Of a stretch of DNA of 21,484 nucleotides, positions 1 to 7,266 are shown piece by piece; the stretch's first letter is position 1, and each line of letters starts with the position of its first letter. The DNA comes from Lachnospiraceae bacterium UBA4292. GTDB taxonomy: Bacteria > Bacillota > Clostridia > Lachnospirales > Lachnospiraceae. Where the stretch lies: the NCBI GenBank assembly GCA_002395865.1, contig DGVE01000041.1:1-21484 (forward strand), read 5' to 3'. Position numbers and translations under genes: made by a program. The notes beneath the pieces are model-generated. The model was not told the origin of the DNA and did no database searches. It saw only the letters and a list, made by a program, of their open reading frames with translations.

Positions 1-1133
1 TCGTCGGCCTTTATCGGGTCGAAATGGAATGTGTACACGGTTTCATCACCTGTCTCGGCGCTGTAGCGGCTCACCGCGTCGCACACAGCCGGATAGAGTC
101 CGTCTCCCATGAGACCGAGGGCGCAGATAATGGCGGCGTCGGGATTTTTCCCTCTGACCAGCTTCAGAAAATCCACGTAGCCCAGAGTGTACTCCTCTAT
201 CCTGTCGGCATCCTTCCTCGTGTAGCTCTCGTCATTGGTGCCGAGATTTATAACTATCACATCGGGCTGCCTTGCGAAATCCCATGCGACATTCTCAAGC
301 CTATTGGCGCCCGCAGTGCCGTAGCAATGTCCGTGGTTCCCGTAGAAATCGGACATGAGCTGCTTATCCTGCTTTACGCCATTGCCCGTGTAGCCGCTCA
401 CTATGCCGTGACCGCTTATCGCCACCAGACTGCAGTCCCAGCCCAGAAGCTGCGCCGTCCTGTAGCCGTATGCCTTTGTGGCGTCCTCCGTGGAGGTGGA
501 GAACGGGTGAGTCCTGTCCTCGTCATCCACGCCGTAGCCGCAGGTTATCGAATCTCCTATGAACTCGATGAGCCTGTCGGAGCCGCCCGCGGGCTTTATA
601 TCGCCCATGACTGTTATCTGCTTTACTCCTATGATGCTGCTGGCCACCTCCGAGAGCTTTATGAGCTTCAGGTCATGAGTACCTGCGCTGTCCGCGTGTA
701 CCGTCACCCTGTCCGCGCCCTTTTTTACCATCTGCGCGTCGAGCTTTGGCTCATCGTCTATGTAGACCGCATACCTCACGCCGCTGTTCTCATCAAGCGT
801 CGATGCCTTCGAATCGCCGTAGAATACAAGCTCCACATCGGTTCCGGAGAATTCGAACTCTATGCCCGAAGCCGAATAGGTGAGCCATCTCACTCCTGTT
901 GTGTCATCGAAAAATGTCCTTCCAATGAGTCTCACGTGCGCCTCGTCCGCGGCGAATGACTGCTGCACGGGCTCGGCCTCGGTGCTGGGGGCCTGCGTGG
1001 CCTCCTCGGTGACCTGGGCCGTGGTCTGAGCTTCTGACGCGGATGTGGCAAGCGTTTTGTCGTCCGTCTTCGCGCACCCGTACAAAAGCAGCGCGGCGCA
1101 CATCAGAGCCGATATCTTTTTAAACTTAAACAT
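1..1133 (-). CDS. CE2-type acetyl esterase lipoprotein (3' end cut by window edge)
   Basis: This is a probable secreted carbohydrate acetyl esterase of family CE2, which removes O-acetyl groups from plant or cell-surface polysaccharides. Reading leftwards from the ATG at 1133 gives 377 residues with no stop before the window edge. A lipoprotein signal ends in LLLYGC (Cys20). Residues 21-58 form a Thr/Glu/Ala/Gln-rich linker. A beta-rich domain at about 65-180 matches the jelly roll that precedes the esterase domain in CE2. The SGNH hydrolase domain follows, with FIGDSITCGYG (Ser195, the expected nucleophile) and LGTND at 297-301. The C-terminal block with the catalytic His should lie just outside the window. 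AAGGGAG sits 10 bases upstream of the start. The gene begins 15 bases after the DHHW gene, so it is probably the last known member of the cassette A operon. Family assignment is by motif recognition; the substrate is inferred only. Confidence 0.85.
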   Translation of the reverse strand, partial: MFKFKKISALMCAALLLYGCAKTDDKTLATSASEAQTTAQVTEEATQAPSTEAEPVQQSFAADEAHVRLIGRTFFDDTTGVRWLTYSASGIEFEFSGTDVELVFYGDSKASTLDENSGVRYAVYIDDEPKLDAQMVKKGADRVTVHADSAGTHDLKLIKLSEVASSIIGVKQITVMGDIKPAGGSDRLIEFIGDSITCGYGVDDEDRTHPFSTSTEDATKAYGYRTAQLLGWDCSLVAISGHGIVSGYTGNGVKQDKQLMSDFYGNHGHCYGTAGANRLENVAWDFARQPDVIVINLGTNDESYTRKDADRIEEYTLGYVDFLKLVRGKNPDAAIICALGLMGDGLYPAVCDAVSRYSAETGDETVYTFHFDPIKAD

Positions 1134-1148
1134 AGGTACATGACTCCC

Positions 1149-2294
1149 TTATCTGTTATTCAGAACGCTCACCAGACAGTTGTCCTTAGAGAGCGTATTT
1201 ACATTGTATAAAAACAATATGTCGTCATATCCGACGCTATCGGCCTGAAGGTCCAGGTCCTCGCTGTAGTACCTCGGGTCGATGACGGTTATCTGCTCAT
1301 ACGATCTCAGAAGAAAAGGCACGAAGCAGTTCGCGTAGGAATCCTTTATGAGAAGGAGCTTCCTGCCTTCCCCGCAGTCAGTCTTTATCGTAATGCGCGG
1401 GTAGTTACCGCCGAAGAAGACGAGATATTTATCGTCCTCCTCCAGCTTTGTCGTATCGTAGCAGGATACTGCCATCCTTCCCTCGCCGTCATAGCTTACA
1501 GTGTAATTCTGCTGTGAAAGGGGAAGATAGACTTTCACTGAATCCATCTTTGAAAGAGTATACCCGCTGCTTCCCGACAGGGTCCCGAGGAACTCATTGT
1601 CTATGACCACGGCGGAATACTCCTGCGATGTCAGCCCCATAACGGCCTGCGCGGCCAGAAATCCCATGTAGGCTCCGTCGCTCGTCCAGTGATGGTCGCT
1701 CGCGTAATATATATCAACCCTGTCCTTGTTGAGGGCAAATATCTCGCGCACGTCTATTGCCTTCAGTGACGAGAGCCCTCTGTAGATGTCGTCAATGTAA
1801 GCGTTCTGATCATCCCCCGGACAATACTCTCCGGCCCTGTCCGAGTACGTGCTCACGGCGTTCGGAACGAGGCAGAAATACGTCTTCGAATCCGCGTGAC
1901 GGGTGGCGAAGGCATTTACCGCCCAGGTGAGTTCCGTCGTATCCTGCGCACCGGGCTCGGTGAAGCACTCCGCCAGATGATCGGCGTCGAGCCTTATTAT
2001 GCCGTGGCTGGACTTTTTCCCCATGAGCGCAGCTGCCTCGGTCTTAAGAGTTATGAGACCGTCCCTCGCGGGAAAATGATCCGCCTCGTAGTCCTCCAGC
2101 CCCTCCATGAACCTTCCGTCCGTGACGGAAGCAGCGGATAGCTGCGGGAATGACGCGAGCACTCTCTTTTCGCGGGATGAGTATTCATTTTTAGGCAGGA
2201 TTACAAAGCAGAAGGTGCAACCAATGATCACAGCGGCAAATATAACACCATACAGCTTATAAAACAAACTGTTTTTATTTTTTTTCATGACCAC
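1149..2294 (-). CDS. DHHW-family (AlgX/AlgJ-like) O-acetyltransferase partner, cassette A
   Basis: This is an exported, membrane-anchored SGNH-like protein of the DHHW family. Such proteins usually pair with an MBOAT and are thought to transfer acetyl groups to extracellular glycans. The 381 residues start with one uncleaved-looking membrane segment at about 12-34, then a long extracytoplasmic domain. The family signature DHHWTSDGAY lies at 200-209; by analogy with AlgX, its Asp and His belong to the catalytic triad. A likely Ser nucleophile is Ser319 in KDSY, after the conserved stretch GGNY...ITIKT at 296-305. The start used is a GTG directly after the MBOAT stop, with AGG 6 bases upstream. 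An ATG two codons later, at 2288, is an equal alternative. The paralogue at 11474-12631 shares the signature, the GGNY and KDSY blocks and the IDPR(Y/F)Y block. The acyl group and target glycan cannot be read from sequence. Confidence 0.85.
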   Translation of the reverse strand: MVMKKNKNSLFYKLYGVIFAAVIIGCTFCFVILPKNEYSSREKRVLASFPQLSAASVTDGRFMEGLEDYEADHFPARDGLITLKTEAAALMGKKSSHGIIRLDADHLAECFTEPGAQDTTELTWAVNAFATRHADSKTYFCLVPNAVSTYSDRAGEYCPGDDQNAYIDDIYRGLSSLKAIDVREIFALNKDRVDIYYASDHHWTSDGAYMGFLAAQAVMGLTSQEYSAVVIDNEFLGTLSGSSGYTLSKMDSVKVYLPLSQQNYTVSYDGEGRMAVSCYDTTKLEEDDKYLVFFGGNYPRITIKTDCGEGRKLLLIKDSYANCFVPFLLRSYEQITVIDPRYYSEDLDLQADSVGYDDILFLYNVNTLSKDNCLVSVLNNR

Positions 2295-3668
2295 TTAGAA
2301 CCTGAAATACATGAACGGATTGTAGCTCTGCGCACTCATAAAGGCGGTGCACAGTACAAGAAGTGCCATTGCGTAGATCATAACGGCCGCTTTACCGGCC
2401 TCATTGTCCGTAAGCTTTTTGCAGAGCATGGCCGGCAGAGGCGTCGCAAAGAGCGCTCCGACGATAATGAGCTTCCAGCTCTCGATAAGGGCAAGTACGC
2501 TTAACTTATCGGTCAGTCCTGCCGCTCCGGCACCGAACATCGCCCCGATGGATGAAAACGCGGATGCCATATCGTTTGCGGAGAAGATCACCCAACCGAT
2601 GATGACAAAAAGCATGGTCAGTGGAAGCGCGACCGCCTTCGGAAGCTTTATATGCGATAAAACGTATTTTTCAAAGAGAAGCAGCAGACCGTAATACAGT
2701 CCCCATACTATGAAATTCCATGCGGCTCCGTGCCATAGGCCTGTCAGAAACCACACGATCATGATGTTTCTTATGTGCTTTGCAGCGGACACGCGGTTGC
2801 CGCCGAGGGGTATGTACACATACTCCCTGAACCAGCTTCCGAGGGAGATATGCCATCTCCTCCAGAACTCTGTGACGGATGAGCTGATGTATGGATGGTC
2901 GAAGTTCTCCCCGATGCGAAAGCCCAGCATACGCCCGAGACCGATAGCCATATCCGAATAGCCCGAAAAATCGAAGTAGATCTGAAGAGTGAAGCATACC
3001 GCCGCGATCCAGGCGCCGAGCACCGTGAGGTCTCCTGTGCCCAGCATCTCCACGGTCTCTCCGAGCACATTGGCCAGAAGGACCTTTTTCGCAAGACCGA
3101 ATGTAAATCTCATCGAGCCCCTTCCGAAGCCCTCGAGACTGATTCTCCTCTTCCTAAGCTGCGCGCTTATGTCCGAGTAGCGAACGATGGGTCCCGCTAT
3201 GAGCTGGGGGAACATGGCGATATATGCCGCGAAATCAACTATATTTCTCTGCGGCTTTACCTTGCCCCTGTAGACATCTATGACGTAGGAAAGCGCCTGA
3301 AATGTGTAGAAGCTTATTCCTATCGGAAGTGCCACCTTTAATTCCGGTATGTCCGCTCCTGTGATATCCCTCACGATACCGGTGAGGAAGCCGCAGTATT
3401 TGAAGAAGCCCAGTATCAGCAGGTTCGTGACCACGTTGAAGACGAGCACCTGCTTTTTGTTCGGTGACGACTCCATGATAAGTGCCGAAGCGTAGTTGAG
3501 TACTACGGAGTAGAGCATGAGAAGCACATACACCGGCTCGCCCCACGCGTAGAACACCAGCGAGAACATCGCCAGCACCGCGTTCTTGCGCTTAAACGGC
3601 ACCAGATAGTATACCAGCAGCACCGAGGGCAGAAATATGAATAAAAAAACCAGTCCCGAAAAAACCAT
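2295..3668 (-). CDS. MBOAT-family membrane O-acyltransferase (AlgI/DltB-like), cassette A
   Basis: This is an integral membrane acyltransferase of 457 residues, the usual size for AlgI/PatA-type MBOATs. It would move an acyl group, usually acetyl from a cytoplasmic donor, across the membrane for glycan modification. The N-terminus begins MVFSGLVFLFIFLP, and many hydrophobic segments follow. Family blocks visible in order are FYAWGEP (39-45), LPIGISFYTFQALSY (114-128), FPQLIAGP (153-160), FDFSGYSDMA (232-241), FWRRWHISLGSWFR (268-281), YIPLGGNR (285-292) and TGLWHGAAWNF (309-319). His313 in the last block is the invariant MBOAT histidine. The gene ends directly against the DHHW start and begins 23 bases after the DUF4358 stop. 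It is clearly related to the MBOAT at 12641-14062 but diverged along its whole length, so it is not a recent copy. Family is certain; the donor and acceptor are inferred. Confidence 0.93.
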   Translation of the reverse strand: MVFSGLVFLFIFLPSVLLVYYLVPFKRKNAVLAMFSLVFYAWGEPVYVLLMLYSVVLNYASALIMESSPNKKQVLVFNVVTNLLILGFFKYCGFLTGIVRDITGADIPELKVALPIGISFYTFQALSYVIDVYRGKVKPQRNIVDFAAYIAMFPQLIAGPIVRYSDISAQLRKRRISLEGFGRGSMRFTFGLAKKVLLANVLGETVEMLGTGDLTVLGAWIAAVCFTLQIYFDFSGYSDMAIGLGRMLGFRIGENFDHPYISSSVTEFWRRWHISLGSWFREYVYIPLGGNRVSAAKHIRNIMIVWFLTGLWHGAAWNFIVWGLYYGLLLLFEKYVLSHIKLPKAVALPLTMLFVIIGWVIFSANDMASAFSSIGAMFGAGAAGLTDKLSVLALIESWKLIIVGALFATPLPAMLCKKLTDNEAGKAAVMIYAMALLVLCTAFMSAQSYNPFMYFRF

Positions 3669-3691
3669 ATTTTACTTAATCGCCTCTCGTG

Positions 3692-4171
3692 TCAGTAAAC
3701 AAGTTTCTTGATCACATCATACCACTCGCCCGAATAAGGAGAGCAGATGTAGAAAGCATATCTTCCGCAGTTGAATACCTGCGCCTTTTCAAGCATGGCT
3801 ACCTGGTCCGGACCGTAGCCGGTAAAAGCAGTTATCTGGTCGCTCTTCCTCTTTTCAAGTGAGGCGAGGACCTCTTTTGCGCCTTTCTCGTTGCCTGCGT
3901 CCACCCACAGAAACTCGTTCACATCCATGGCTCGCTCATTGCCGTAGTAGACGAATGCGGGGTAATCGTTCATGTTCAGGCCGAAATTGCGTTTGACACT
4001 CATCTCGTAGGCGCGTTCCCCGCTGAAGCGATCCTGCGTAACATAGGGTTCACAGGCGGAGACTACAGCGTCCGCATCGATGTCTCTCACTTCATCCCGT
4101 CCGGTCAGTATATATATCACCGGCACCAGAAGAAGCACCAGCAGTATCTCGGCAGCGATGGTCTTTTTCAT
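3692..4171 (-). CDS. DUF4358-family membrane-anchored protein, cassette A
   Basis: This 159-residue protein has a short cytoplasmic tail (MKK), one membrane segment at about 5-23 and a small extracytoplasmic domain. It matches the DUF4358 pattern. Residues 86-109 carry the strand-helix block ending in ASLEKRKSDQ, followed by FTGYGPDQVAMLEKAQV (116-132) and a C-terminal strand and helix. No enzymatic motif is visible and the role is unknown. The ATG follows the SGNH lipoprotein stop directly (TAAATG), and GGGAG lies just upstream within the end of that gene, so the two are probably translationally coupled. The same SGNH-then-DUF4358 pairing recurs in cassette B. That makes an accessory role in glycan acylation, such as a scaffold or folding partner, a reasonable inference but no more. 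Unlike the cassette B copy it has three cysteines outside the membrane (Cys40, 135, 143). Confidence 0.8.
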   Translation of the reverse strand: MKKTIAAEILLVLLLVPVIYILTGRDEVRDIDADAVVSACEPYVTQDRFSGERAYEMSVKRNFGLNMNDYPAFVYYGNERAMDVNEFLWVDAGNEKGAKEVLASLEKRKSDQITAFTGYGPDQVAMLEKAQVFNCGRYAFYICSPYSGEWYDVIKKLVY

Positions 4172-5173
4172 TTAGTTCTCCCAAAGCCTCATCTGAATAG
4201 CCATGGCCTGAGCCCAGTACAGATGGTATTGCAGGTTGTAATGCGCACCCGAACCGTCGTCGATCTGGAACTGAGGCACGGCCCACAGCGACGCCTTCAC
4301 ATATGTACAGTTCTTCTCCGCCGCTATCTCGCGTATCATCTCATTATAGCGGTCCATGCGGAAATGGTTGTACCAGCGGTAGTAGTAGTTGGGGTTTATG
4401 GGCATGATCTCCTGAAGGTAGATCTGCCCGCCGGGATTGATCTCCCTGTATTTGTCAATGAGGGCGCAGTAGTCGTTCTTGAAACGCTGCTCCTCCCACA
4501 TATAATAACCCATATCGTTGACGCCGAGTATGATGAGCAGCTTGCCGCGATAAAGCCTTGCAGCTCTCTCAAACTCCTCCATCATGTCGTCGCAGTGGCA
4601 GGCCCACTTGTAGATGACCTCGTTGTTCGTCAGAAGTCCGGTATCCACCACGCACTGCGCGCGCGAATTGCCCACGATTATGACATCGGAGAACATGCGT
4701 CTTATGGCTGCGATATTGTCCGCACTTATGTTGTTTATCTTCCACGGCTCCATGGGCTCGTTCGAGGGTGCTCCCGATGCCAGAAAATCCGCAAATTCAG
4801 CCGCTTCTCTATCCCAGTCGATACCGTCGCGATAGTCCGTGCGGGGCGGCTGGGTTGGAGGTTCGGTGGGTGGTTCCGTCTGCGTCTCGGTAGGTTCCTC
4901 GGTCGTATCCTTTATATTGATGATTATCACCCCGGGATCGCTTTCTGTGGTCGTCTCCTGCTGAGGCTCCGGTTGCCGGGTCTGAGTTTCCTCAGCCGTG
5001 GGTTCTGCCTCCTGCGTCCCCCTCATGGCGGCTACGACGTGTGCCACATCCGCGTTCTCCCTCTCCTTCAGATAGGCGAGAGCGCTCTCATTTACGGTAT
5101 CCCCCGGCTTCGGTGAGCAGGCACCAAGCAGCAGAGCAGCCGCGATCGGCCATATTATCTTAGTTCTTTTCAT
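4172..5173 (-). CDS. SGNH/GDSL-like lipoprotein with GNS variant motif, cassette A
   Basis: This is a 333-residue exported lipoprotein. The signal runs from MKRTKI to LLLGAC (Cys19). Residues 55-110 form a low-complexity linker rich in Thr, Glu, Gln and Pro, with repeated TEPP/TEEP units. The C-terminal domain (about 130-333) looks like an SGNH hydrolase: block I is VGNSRA (Ser170) where most members have GDS, block III is LGVND (216-220), and a late GAHY (His311) may supply the catalytic His. A GTG at 5185 could extend it by four residues. The ATG at 5173 is preferred because the paralogue at 10471-11460 begins MKRT in the same position. The start lies inside the end of the CYTH gene. The role is unknown: it may be an acyl-transfer partner or an esterase acting beyond the wall. 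Whether the Asn for Asp change affects catalysis cannot be judged here. Confidence 0.8.
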   Translation of the reverse strand: MKRTKIIWPIAAALLLGACSPKPGDTVNESALAYLKERENADVAHVVAAMRGTQEAEPTAEETQTRQPEPQQETTTESDPGVIIINIKDTTEEPTETQTEPPTEPPTQPPRTDYRDGIDWDREAAEFADFLASGAPSNEPMEPWKINNISADNIAAIRRMFSDVIIVGNSRAQCVVDTGLLTNNEVIYKWACHCDDMMEEFERAARLYRGKLLIILGVNDMGYYMWEEQRFKNDYCALIDKYREINPGGQIYLQEIMPINPNYYYRWYNHFRMDRYNEMIREIAAEKNCTYVKASLWAVPQFQIDDGSGAHYNLQYHLYWAQAMAIQMRLWEN

Positions 5174-5678
5174 ATCCGTATTCACTTATGTAGCTGTTGT
5201 GGTATCTCGGCTCGAATGACACATCCTCCGAGAACACCTCAGCCATCTCATACGCCCGGGCCTGCCCCGCATCCGCAAATTCTATCTCGGCTATGACGAG
5301 TCCCTCGCACTCTCCCGAAAAAACATCGAGCTCGATGACTCTTCCGCCCCCGACTTCATCATGCGTCACAGTTCTTACAGGCTCCTCATCATCCCAGTGG
5401 ACGATATCCTCTGTATCTATGTAGTACCTGGTCTTTTCGATCCTGATGCCCTTTATGAGCGAGGAGAGTTCGGTGTAATCCTTCTCGGAAATAGGAAGAT
5501 TCACCTCGGTCCTCTTCAGAAAACCGTTCCCCTTTATCGTAAGGACATACGCGTCATTCTCACGCCTTATCCTGACGACCGGATCTGTCGAAATATACCC
5601 CTGCTCCATCCTGACTGACGCGAATCTGTCTATGGCCGCGGGGAGTCTTTTTACCAGAAATTTTCTCTCGATCTCCAT
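5160..5678 (-). CDS. CYTH-domain protein, probable triphosphatase
   Basis: This 172-residue protein of the CYTH (triphosphate tunnel metalloenzyme) family probably hydrolyses a triphosphate compound such as inorganic tripolyphosphate. The diagnostic ExExK is at the very N-terminus (MEIERKFLV; Glu2, Glu4, Lys6). Basic residues that line the tunnel follow in VRIRR (35-39) and TIKG (47-50), then EKTRYYI (81-87), and acidic strands ELDVF (117-121) and AEIEF (130-134). The open frame continues upstream to a TTG at 5717, but that lies inside a hairpin and family alignment demands the ATG at 5678. AGG lies about 15 bases upstream. The 3' end overlaps the SGNH lipoprotein start by 14 bases, an unusual link between a cytoplasmic phosphohydrolase and an envelope cassette. 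The true substrate is unknown. Confidence 0.88.
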   Translation of the reverse strand: MEIERKFLVKRLPAAIDRFASVRMEQGYISTDPVVRIRRENDAYVLTIKGNGFLKRTEVNLPISEKDYTELSSLIKGIRIEKTRYYIDTEDIVHWDDEEPVRTVTHDEVGGGRVIELDVFSGECEGLVIAEIEFADAGQARAYEMAEVFSEDVSFEPRYHNSYISEYGYEKN

Positions 5679-5715
5679 TTTCAGTACGATTCTACCTGCC
5701 TTGAAAACACAGTAC

Positions 5716-5737
5716 AAAGGAGGGGTATCCCTCCTTT
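5716..5737 (-). terminator. Perfect 9-bp hairpin between lipoprotein and CYTH genes
   Basis: AAAGGAGGG at 5716-5724 pairs with CCCTCCTTT at 5729-5737 around a 4-base loop. On the minus strand it follows the small-lipoprotein stop by 12 bases and is followed by TGTACTGTGTTTTC, only a weak U-rich tract. It could be a partial terminator or attenuator that lowers expression of the CYTH and cassette A genes, or an RNA processing or stability element. Its 5' arm, read on the minus strand, contains AAAGGAGG, a full ribosome-binding sequence with no start codon nearby. Confidence 0.55.
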
Positions 5738-5749
5738 GCCGTTATAATA

Positions 5750-6262
5750 TCACGGAGCTGCCGGCTCCTTATCGTCTACCATCTGCGCGCTCACGATCTT
5801 AGGTCCCTCAGGACTGACGACCTCTACGGTGATAACGTAGGTCTTTTTGGCATATTTTTCTGCGTAGAACTTGTTGCCGCCGGTTCCTATCATGGATTTG
5901 ACCTCCTGAAGCAGCACATCGTTCTCGCTGCGAAGTCCCTTGGATGAGAGCTTGACCACGGTCGTGCCCTTGATCGAGTCTCTGACCTCCTCCTCGGTGA
6001 GTGCAGAATTTACCGCGTCCTTCACCTTTTCGGCCAGCTTGTCATCCTTCTCGCGAAACTTCTTCTGCACATATTCCGTGTCGTCGTTTGAAAAGCCGCT
6101 CTCTATCTCGGGTATCTGATTTATATACTCGTATGCTGCATCGTAATCGCCCTCATCAAACGCGCTCGCAGCCAAAGACGCGAGCTTCTCCTGTTTGGAA
6201 GCTCCGCCGCAGCCGCACAGCAGTGCCGCAGCCGTAATCAGGCATATAACAGTCTTTTTCAT
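5750..6262 (-). CDS. Small lipoprotein of unknown function
   Basis: I do not recognise a named family for this 170-residue protein. The signal peptide MKKTVICLITAAALLCGC ends in a lipobox-like sequence (Cys18), so it is probably anchored to the outer face of the membrane. Residues 25-75 are helical and acidic, with a stretch FDEGDYDAAYEYINQI that resembles a single TPR-like repeat. Residues 125-165 look like a beta-rich C-terminal part (YVITVEVVSPEGPKIVSAQM). The ATG has GGGAGG 5 bases upstream, and that site overlaps the stop of the Abi gene, leaving a one-base gap. The two genes are therefore surely co-transcribed and probably coupled. No catalytic motif is seen. It could be an extracytoplasmic partner of the Abi protein by position, but that is only inference. 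Confidence 0.75.
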   Translation of the reverse strand: MKKTVICLITAAALLCGCGGASKQEKLASLAASAFDEGDYDAAYEYINQIPEIESGFSNDDTEYVQKKFREKDDKLAEKVKDAVNSALTEEEVRDSIKGTTVVKLSSKGLRSENDVLLQEVKSMIGTGGNKFYAEKYAKKTYVITVEVVSPEGPKIVSAQMVDDKEPAAP

Positions 6263-6263
6263 A

Positions 6264-7235
6264 TCAACCTCCCGAGCTGAGTGTGTACATACCCAGAAGC
6301 CTCTTTATGAGAAGCCAGCTCTCCTTGAGAATCAGGCTTCCGTCATAGTACTCCGCATGAAGCTTCGCGTCCCTGAATACCTGCATGAGCCCTGTGGCAG
6401 CCTCCCTTGTCTGAAGAAGCCCGCAAGCCTTCTCGTACGCGTAGAACAGGGCAATGATCTCGAGCGTAGGGCGCCCTGTGTATATCCTCTGATCGAACCT
6501 CCTGTCCGTTGTAAACCTGCCGATATATTCAAGCAGATCTCTCTGTATGAAGGTCCTCCCGCTGTTTAAGTCCACGAGCAGCTCATTGTTGTGAGCGCAA
6601 CCGTTTCTCAGGTCCCTGATAAGCGATATAACCGCACCCGCGATGTAATCCCTGTCTCTGCTCTCGTAATATGATTTGTAAAACTTCGAAAAATCGTAGA
6701 AATTCAGCGCCTCGGTGAGCACCCACGCCGGACAGTCGTCGTACGCGAGTATAGGTCTGCACTGATCGTCGCCCTTGTCCAGGGTGAAATACTTCTCGAG
6801 CATGCCCTTGGAGAACACCGTGGTCGCGTTGGTCTCTATCTGATGAAGTGCCGACTTGTCCTTCATGAGGAACTGCCTGACTATGTCATATCCGTCGGTC
6901 GTACCGTCAGCATCGATATCCACGAGTATCTTCGCCTTGAGTGCCTGCTCCAGATCCAGACACATGATGAGAAGCTCGCGCCTCAGAGCCCTGTCCAGTC
7001 TGTACAGCTCGAGCAGGGCTCCGAAATCAAGTCCTATGTATTTGCCGTTTTCGTCCTTGATATAGTTCTTTCTGAAGGCAGCCACACGGAAATAGTTCAT
7101 CTCGCGCGACAGCATGGCAAGCGCCTCCTCCTCACTCACGTGTTCAAAGGTTATGCCTTGATCCTTCAGCTTCTCTATGATCTGCTGCGGACTCCTCTTC
7201 GGCTTTGTTTTTTTATTGCTGGATCTTTCTCCCAT
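6264..7235 (-). CDS. Abi_2-family (AbiD/AbiF-like) HEPN protein
   Basis: This 323-residue protein of the Abi_2 family is best known from phage abortive-infection genes AbiD and AbiF. The N-terminal part is basic (GERSSNKKTKPKRSPQQ). The family block with NYFRVAAFRKNY (47-58) follows, then the helical region YRLDRALRRELLIMCLDLEQ (78-97). The HEPN-type R-x4-H motif is RDLRNGCAHNNELL (207-220; Arg210, His215), the expected metal-independent RNase centre. GGAGAG lies 4 bases before the ATG, fixing the start. It sits 31 bases downstream of the transketolase gene and one base before the lipoprotein gene. Family knowledge suggests an RNA-cleaving toxin activated by phage infection. Its placement inside what looks like a metabolic operon, with no antitoxin, transposase or adjacent non-coding gap, is unusual, so a housekeeping role is also possible. 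Confidence 0.85.
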   Translation of the reverse strand: MGERSSNKKTKPKRSPQQIIEKLKDQGITFEHVSEEEALAMLSREMNYFRVAAFRKNYIKDENGKYIGLDFGALLELYRLDRALRRELLIMCLDLEQALKAKILVDIDADGTTDGYDIVRQFLMKDKSALHQIETNATTVFSKGMLEKYFTLDKGDDQCRPILAYDDCPAWVLTEALNFYDFSKFYKSYYESRDRDYIAGAVISLIRDLRNGCAHNNELLVDLNSGRTFIQRDLLEYIGRFTTDRRFDQRIYTGRPTLEIIALFYAYEKACGLLQTREAATGLMQVFRDAKLHAEYYDGSLILKESWLLIKRLLGMYTLSSGG

Positions 7236-7266
7236 GGCACTCTCCGCCGCTTATATACTCTGAAGC

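Noticed and set aside
24..959. Plus-strand open frame of 311 codons opposite the CE2 gene
   Set aside because: The minus strand here encodes a protein with a lipobox, GDS and GTND motifs. The plus-strand frame has no motif, signal or ribosome site and is a GC-driven shadow.
4834..4910. Repeated TEPP-coding units as a DNA tandem repeat
   Set aside because: They are degenerate codon-level repeats of a low-complexity protein linker, without a fixed DNA period.
4223..5116. Plus-strand open frame of 297 codons opposite the cassette A SGNH lipoprotein
   Set aside because: No ribosome site or recognisable motif; it is fully covered by the supported minus-strand lipoprotein.
7236..7266. Non-coding RNA partner for the Abi_2 gene
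   Set aside because: The upstream gap is only 31 bases and is taken up by the stop codon region and a ribosome site; there is no room for a structured RNA.
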